From: an uncultured Chryseolinea sp.
Lineage (GTDB): Bacteria; Bacteroidota; Bacteroidia; Cytophagales; Cyclobacteriaceae
Reading direction: 5' to 3'
DNA: 7,079 bases
Assembly: GCA_946478915.1 (NCBI GenBank)
Contig: CAMLER010000259.1
Coordinates: 1 to 7,079 of the forward strand
Below are positions 6,012-7,079 of this stretch, piece after piece (within the stretch, counting starts at the first letter, position 1; every line of letters starts with the position of its first letter). The position numbers were made by a program, and so were the translations under genes. Below the pieces are notes generated by a model, which had not been told where the DNA came from, ran no database searches, and saw nothing but the letters and a program-made list of their open reading frames with translations.

Positions 6012-6176
6012 TTAATGCAACGAAGTAATGACCAAATACGCTCCTGCCAACATTCCGATGACTGTATCTACTCGAAAAAGAAGATGAATAAGTCCCTTGC
6101 GCTTGAAATTTCTTATCAGTATTACAGTAAAAATTAAGAGCAGTATAATGCCTGAAATGAGCTTCATGTTTTCCAT
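6012..6176 (-). CDS. Small two-segment membrane protein, unknown function
   Basis: From the ATG at 6176 the product is 54 residues, almost all membrane. A first hydrophobic helix runs about 5-21 (KLISGIILLLIFTVILI), then a strongly basic turn (RNFKRKG, 22-28), then a second helix about 36-53 (VDTVIGMLAGAYLVITSL). The basic loop predicts that the turn faces the cytoplasm with both ends outside. An in-frame TTG at 6212 would add 12 residues (beginning RFSCKK), but the ATG gives a sensible membrane protein; Met4 is another option. It does not match a family I can name. The gene follows the cupin gene by 77 bases on the same strand. The residue pattern (hydrophobic core, basic hinge) argues for a real gene over a chance frame, and the overlapping frame at 5992-6183 has no such pattern. 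Confidence 0.6.
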   Translation of the reverse strand: MENMKLISGIILLLIFTVILIRNFKRKGLIHLLFRVDTVIGMLAGAYLVITSLH

Positions 6177-6253
6177 AATACAATTTATCAATTTTTTACA
6201 AGAGAATCGCAATGCTCCAGCGGCTTACCAGTGTAATAACATGAATAGCATTA

Positions 6254-6664
6254 TCACTTTTGATGCTCATCGAACCACTTAACAATAGAAGGCATATTTC
6301 TTTCAAATCCGCCAGGAATAAAAAAATTCAGAAGTCCACACCTTTCTTTTGTCCTGTTAGCAAAGTCATGCATTGTCTTTGCCGGAATTCTTAAAAAATC
6401 CCCTCTTTTTGAATCGATCCATTTATCGCCTACAAGGATGGATGGACTTCCTTCAATCACATAAAAGATTTCATCGTTGTCTTCATGTAAGTGAGCGCCC
6501 GGGCCGTCTGAATCTGGCTCCAGCCACCATTCAGAGATGCTATATTTTTCATTTGTTTCACTTTCGTCAGCCTTAAAAACAGCCGTCATAGATCCGCACC
6601 TATAAACACGACCTTGACCGTTTTTAAGAATTATCGGGTCATCTGACTTCTTTGAGTTTTGCAT
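6254..6664 (-). CDS. Single-domain cupin protein
   Basis: This 136-residue protein has one cupin beta-barrel. Motif 1 reads GPGAHLHEDNDEIFYVIEG (54-72), placing the metal ligands His58, His60 and Glu65 as in the consensus G(X)5HXH(X)3-4E(X)6G. Motif 2 reads GDFLRIPAKTMHDFAN (88-103) with the fourth ligand His99 and Asn103; a Lys stands where the consensus often has Gly. All metal ligands are present, so a metal-dependent dioxygenase, isomerase or binding role is plausible, but the substrate cannot be deduced. The C-terminal part (IPGGFERNMPSIVKWFDEH) is common to a group of small bacterial cupins of unknown function. It is cytoplasmic, as no signal is seen. The ATG at 6664 lies 25 bases after the stop of the GyrI-like gene, so the two are very likely cotranscribed. 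Confidence 0.93.
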   Translation of the reverse strand: MQNSKKSDDPIILKNGQGRVYRCGSMTAVFKADESETNEKYSISEWWLEPDSDGPGAHLHEDNDEIFYVIEGSPSILVGDKWIDSKRGDFLRIPAKTMHDFANRTKERCGLLNFFIPGGFERNMPSIVKWFDEHQK

Positions 6665-6689
6665 TCGATCTGCTTAATGTCATTAACAA

Positions 6690-7079
6690 TTAGGACGTAT
6701 GTCCAATCCGTTGCTTTACTGGGATCCAAATCTCCTCTTCTGAATCGGGATCGTTGTTTTTGTATTTTTCTCCAAGGACCTCAAAATGTGGCCTGGAATC
6801 CAATTCGAACCCAGAGTTGGGCAGCCACTCTCCAAAAATATGTTGGAATATGCGGGTGTCGGTGCTAGAACCCTTATAATCGAAAACAGCATATAGTCCG
6901 CCGGGCAGGATGAAACTTTCCAGACCATCTGAAACATATTCAAAGCCTTCTACCTCCAACGCGGCCCATTTCTCAAATTCGTTAGTCGGTTTGAAGTCCA
7001 CGAAATAGCCAGGCTCATATACGCTCATTGAAATCAAGTCACTTGTAACTTTATTAGTGATCTGTCCACGCTTTGGCAT
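6690..7079 (-). CDS. GyrI-like / AraC effector-binding domain protein, N-terminus outside window
   Basis: The visible 129 residues are the C-terminal part of a stand-alone GyrI-like small-molecule-binding domain, the fold also found attached to AraC and BmrR regulators. Characteristic stretches are ISMSVYEPGYF (16-26), EFEKWAALEV (34-43), FILPGGLYAVFDYKGS (56-71), IFGEWLPNSGFELDSRPHFE (81-100) and the ending EEEIWIPVKQ. The frame happens to begin with Met at the very edge, but relatives I know start about 30 residues earlier and have Met-Pro-(Lys/Arg)-Arg internally, so this Met is probably not the start. There is no DNA-binding domain in the visible part. Such proteins bind hydrophobic or cationic compounds and some inhibit gyrase or hydrolyse toxic molecules; the ligand here is unknown. 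The cupin gene follows after 25 bases, implying an operon. Confidence 0.9.
   Translation of the reverse strand: MPKRGQITNKVTSDLISMSVYEPGYFVDFKPTNEFEKWAALEVEGFEYVSDGLESFILPGGLYAVFDYKGSSTDTRIFQHIFGEWLPNSGFELDSRPHFEVLGEKYKNNDPDSEEEIWIPVKQRIGHTS

Noticed and set aside
5992..6183. Alternative minus-strand frame of 63 codons overlapping the small membrane protein
   Set aside because: Its residues are polar and patternless (rich in Tyr, His, Ser), while the other frame gives two clean membrane helices; only one of the two is likely real.
6674..6686. Palindrome TTAATGTCATTAA between the GyrI-like and cupin genes; part of it (ATGTCATTA) recurs at 3103-3111
   Set aside because: Six-base arms and a shared 9-mer are expected by chance in 7 kb of AT-leaning DNA, and the site lies inside a probable operon.
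1..7079. Mobile element, CRISPR array, defence or toxin-antitoxin system, RNA genes
   Set aside because: No transposase or integrase, no regular repeats, no tRNA-like or rRNA sequence and no paired toxin/antitoxin motifs were seen on either strand.

Overview
The window reads as chromosomal DNA of a Bacteroidota bacterium, probably of the Cytophagales/Chitinophagales type. The supporting signs are a secreted protein with a CarboxypepD_reg-like domain, a Tat-exported Gfo/Idh/MocA oxidoreductase, an AraC regulator with the short PDGCLELIF-type N-terminal domain, no convincing Shine-Dalgarno sequences before the starts, and two candidate promoters of the Bacteroidota kind (TTG, 19 bp, TAnnTTT). 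These are inferences from family and signal style; no rRNA or marker gene is present.

Every gene I can support lies on the minus strand, so transcription runs from the right edge to the left. From right to left: a GyrI-like effector-binding protein (cut by the window edge), a single-domain cupin and a 54-residue membrane protein form a closely spaced group (6012-7079). After a gap holding nested inverted repeats comes an AraC-family regulator followed by a VOC/glyoxalase-fold protein (4602-5905), probably one unit. Next is a secreted CarboxypepD_reg-like protein of unknown function with a possible leaderless promoter (3499-4537). A strong imperfect hairpin separates it from a small helical protein of unknown function, which is followed by a CadD-type cadmium/cation exporter starting at GTG (2493-3408). 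Then comes a Tat-signal Gfo/Idh/MocA oxidoreductase (865-2328) closed by a clear intrinsic terminator (787-817). The left edge holds the N-terminal 213 residues of a membrane-anchored alpha/beta hydrolase of the proline iminopeptidase type, which runs out of the window and has its own candidate promoter.

The genes do not add up to one obvious pathway. Several are of the sort used for small-molecule or stress response (GyrI-like binder, cupin, AraC, VOC, CadD), but no shared substrate can be deduced. There is no sign of a mobile element, CRISPR array, phage, RNA gene or defence system. No gap between genes exceeds 300 bases. I do not see strong evidence for a new biological system; the best leads are the unknown small protein beside cadD, the hairpin upstream of it, the unknown C-terminal domain of the CarboxypepD_reg-like protein, and the tiny membrane protein after the cupin.
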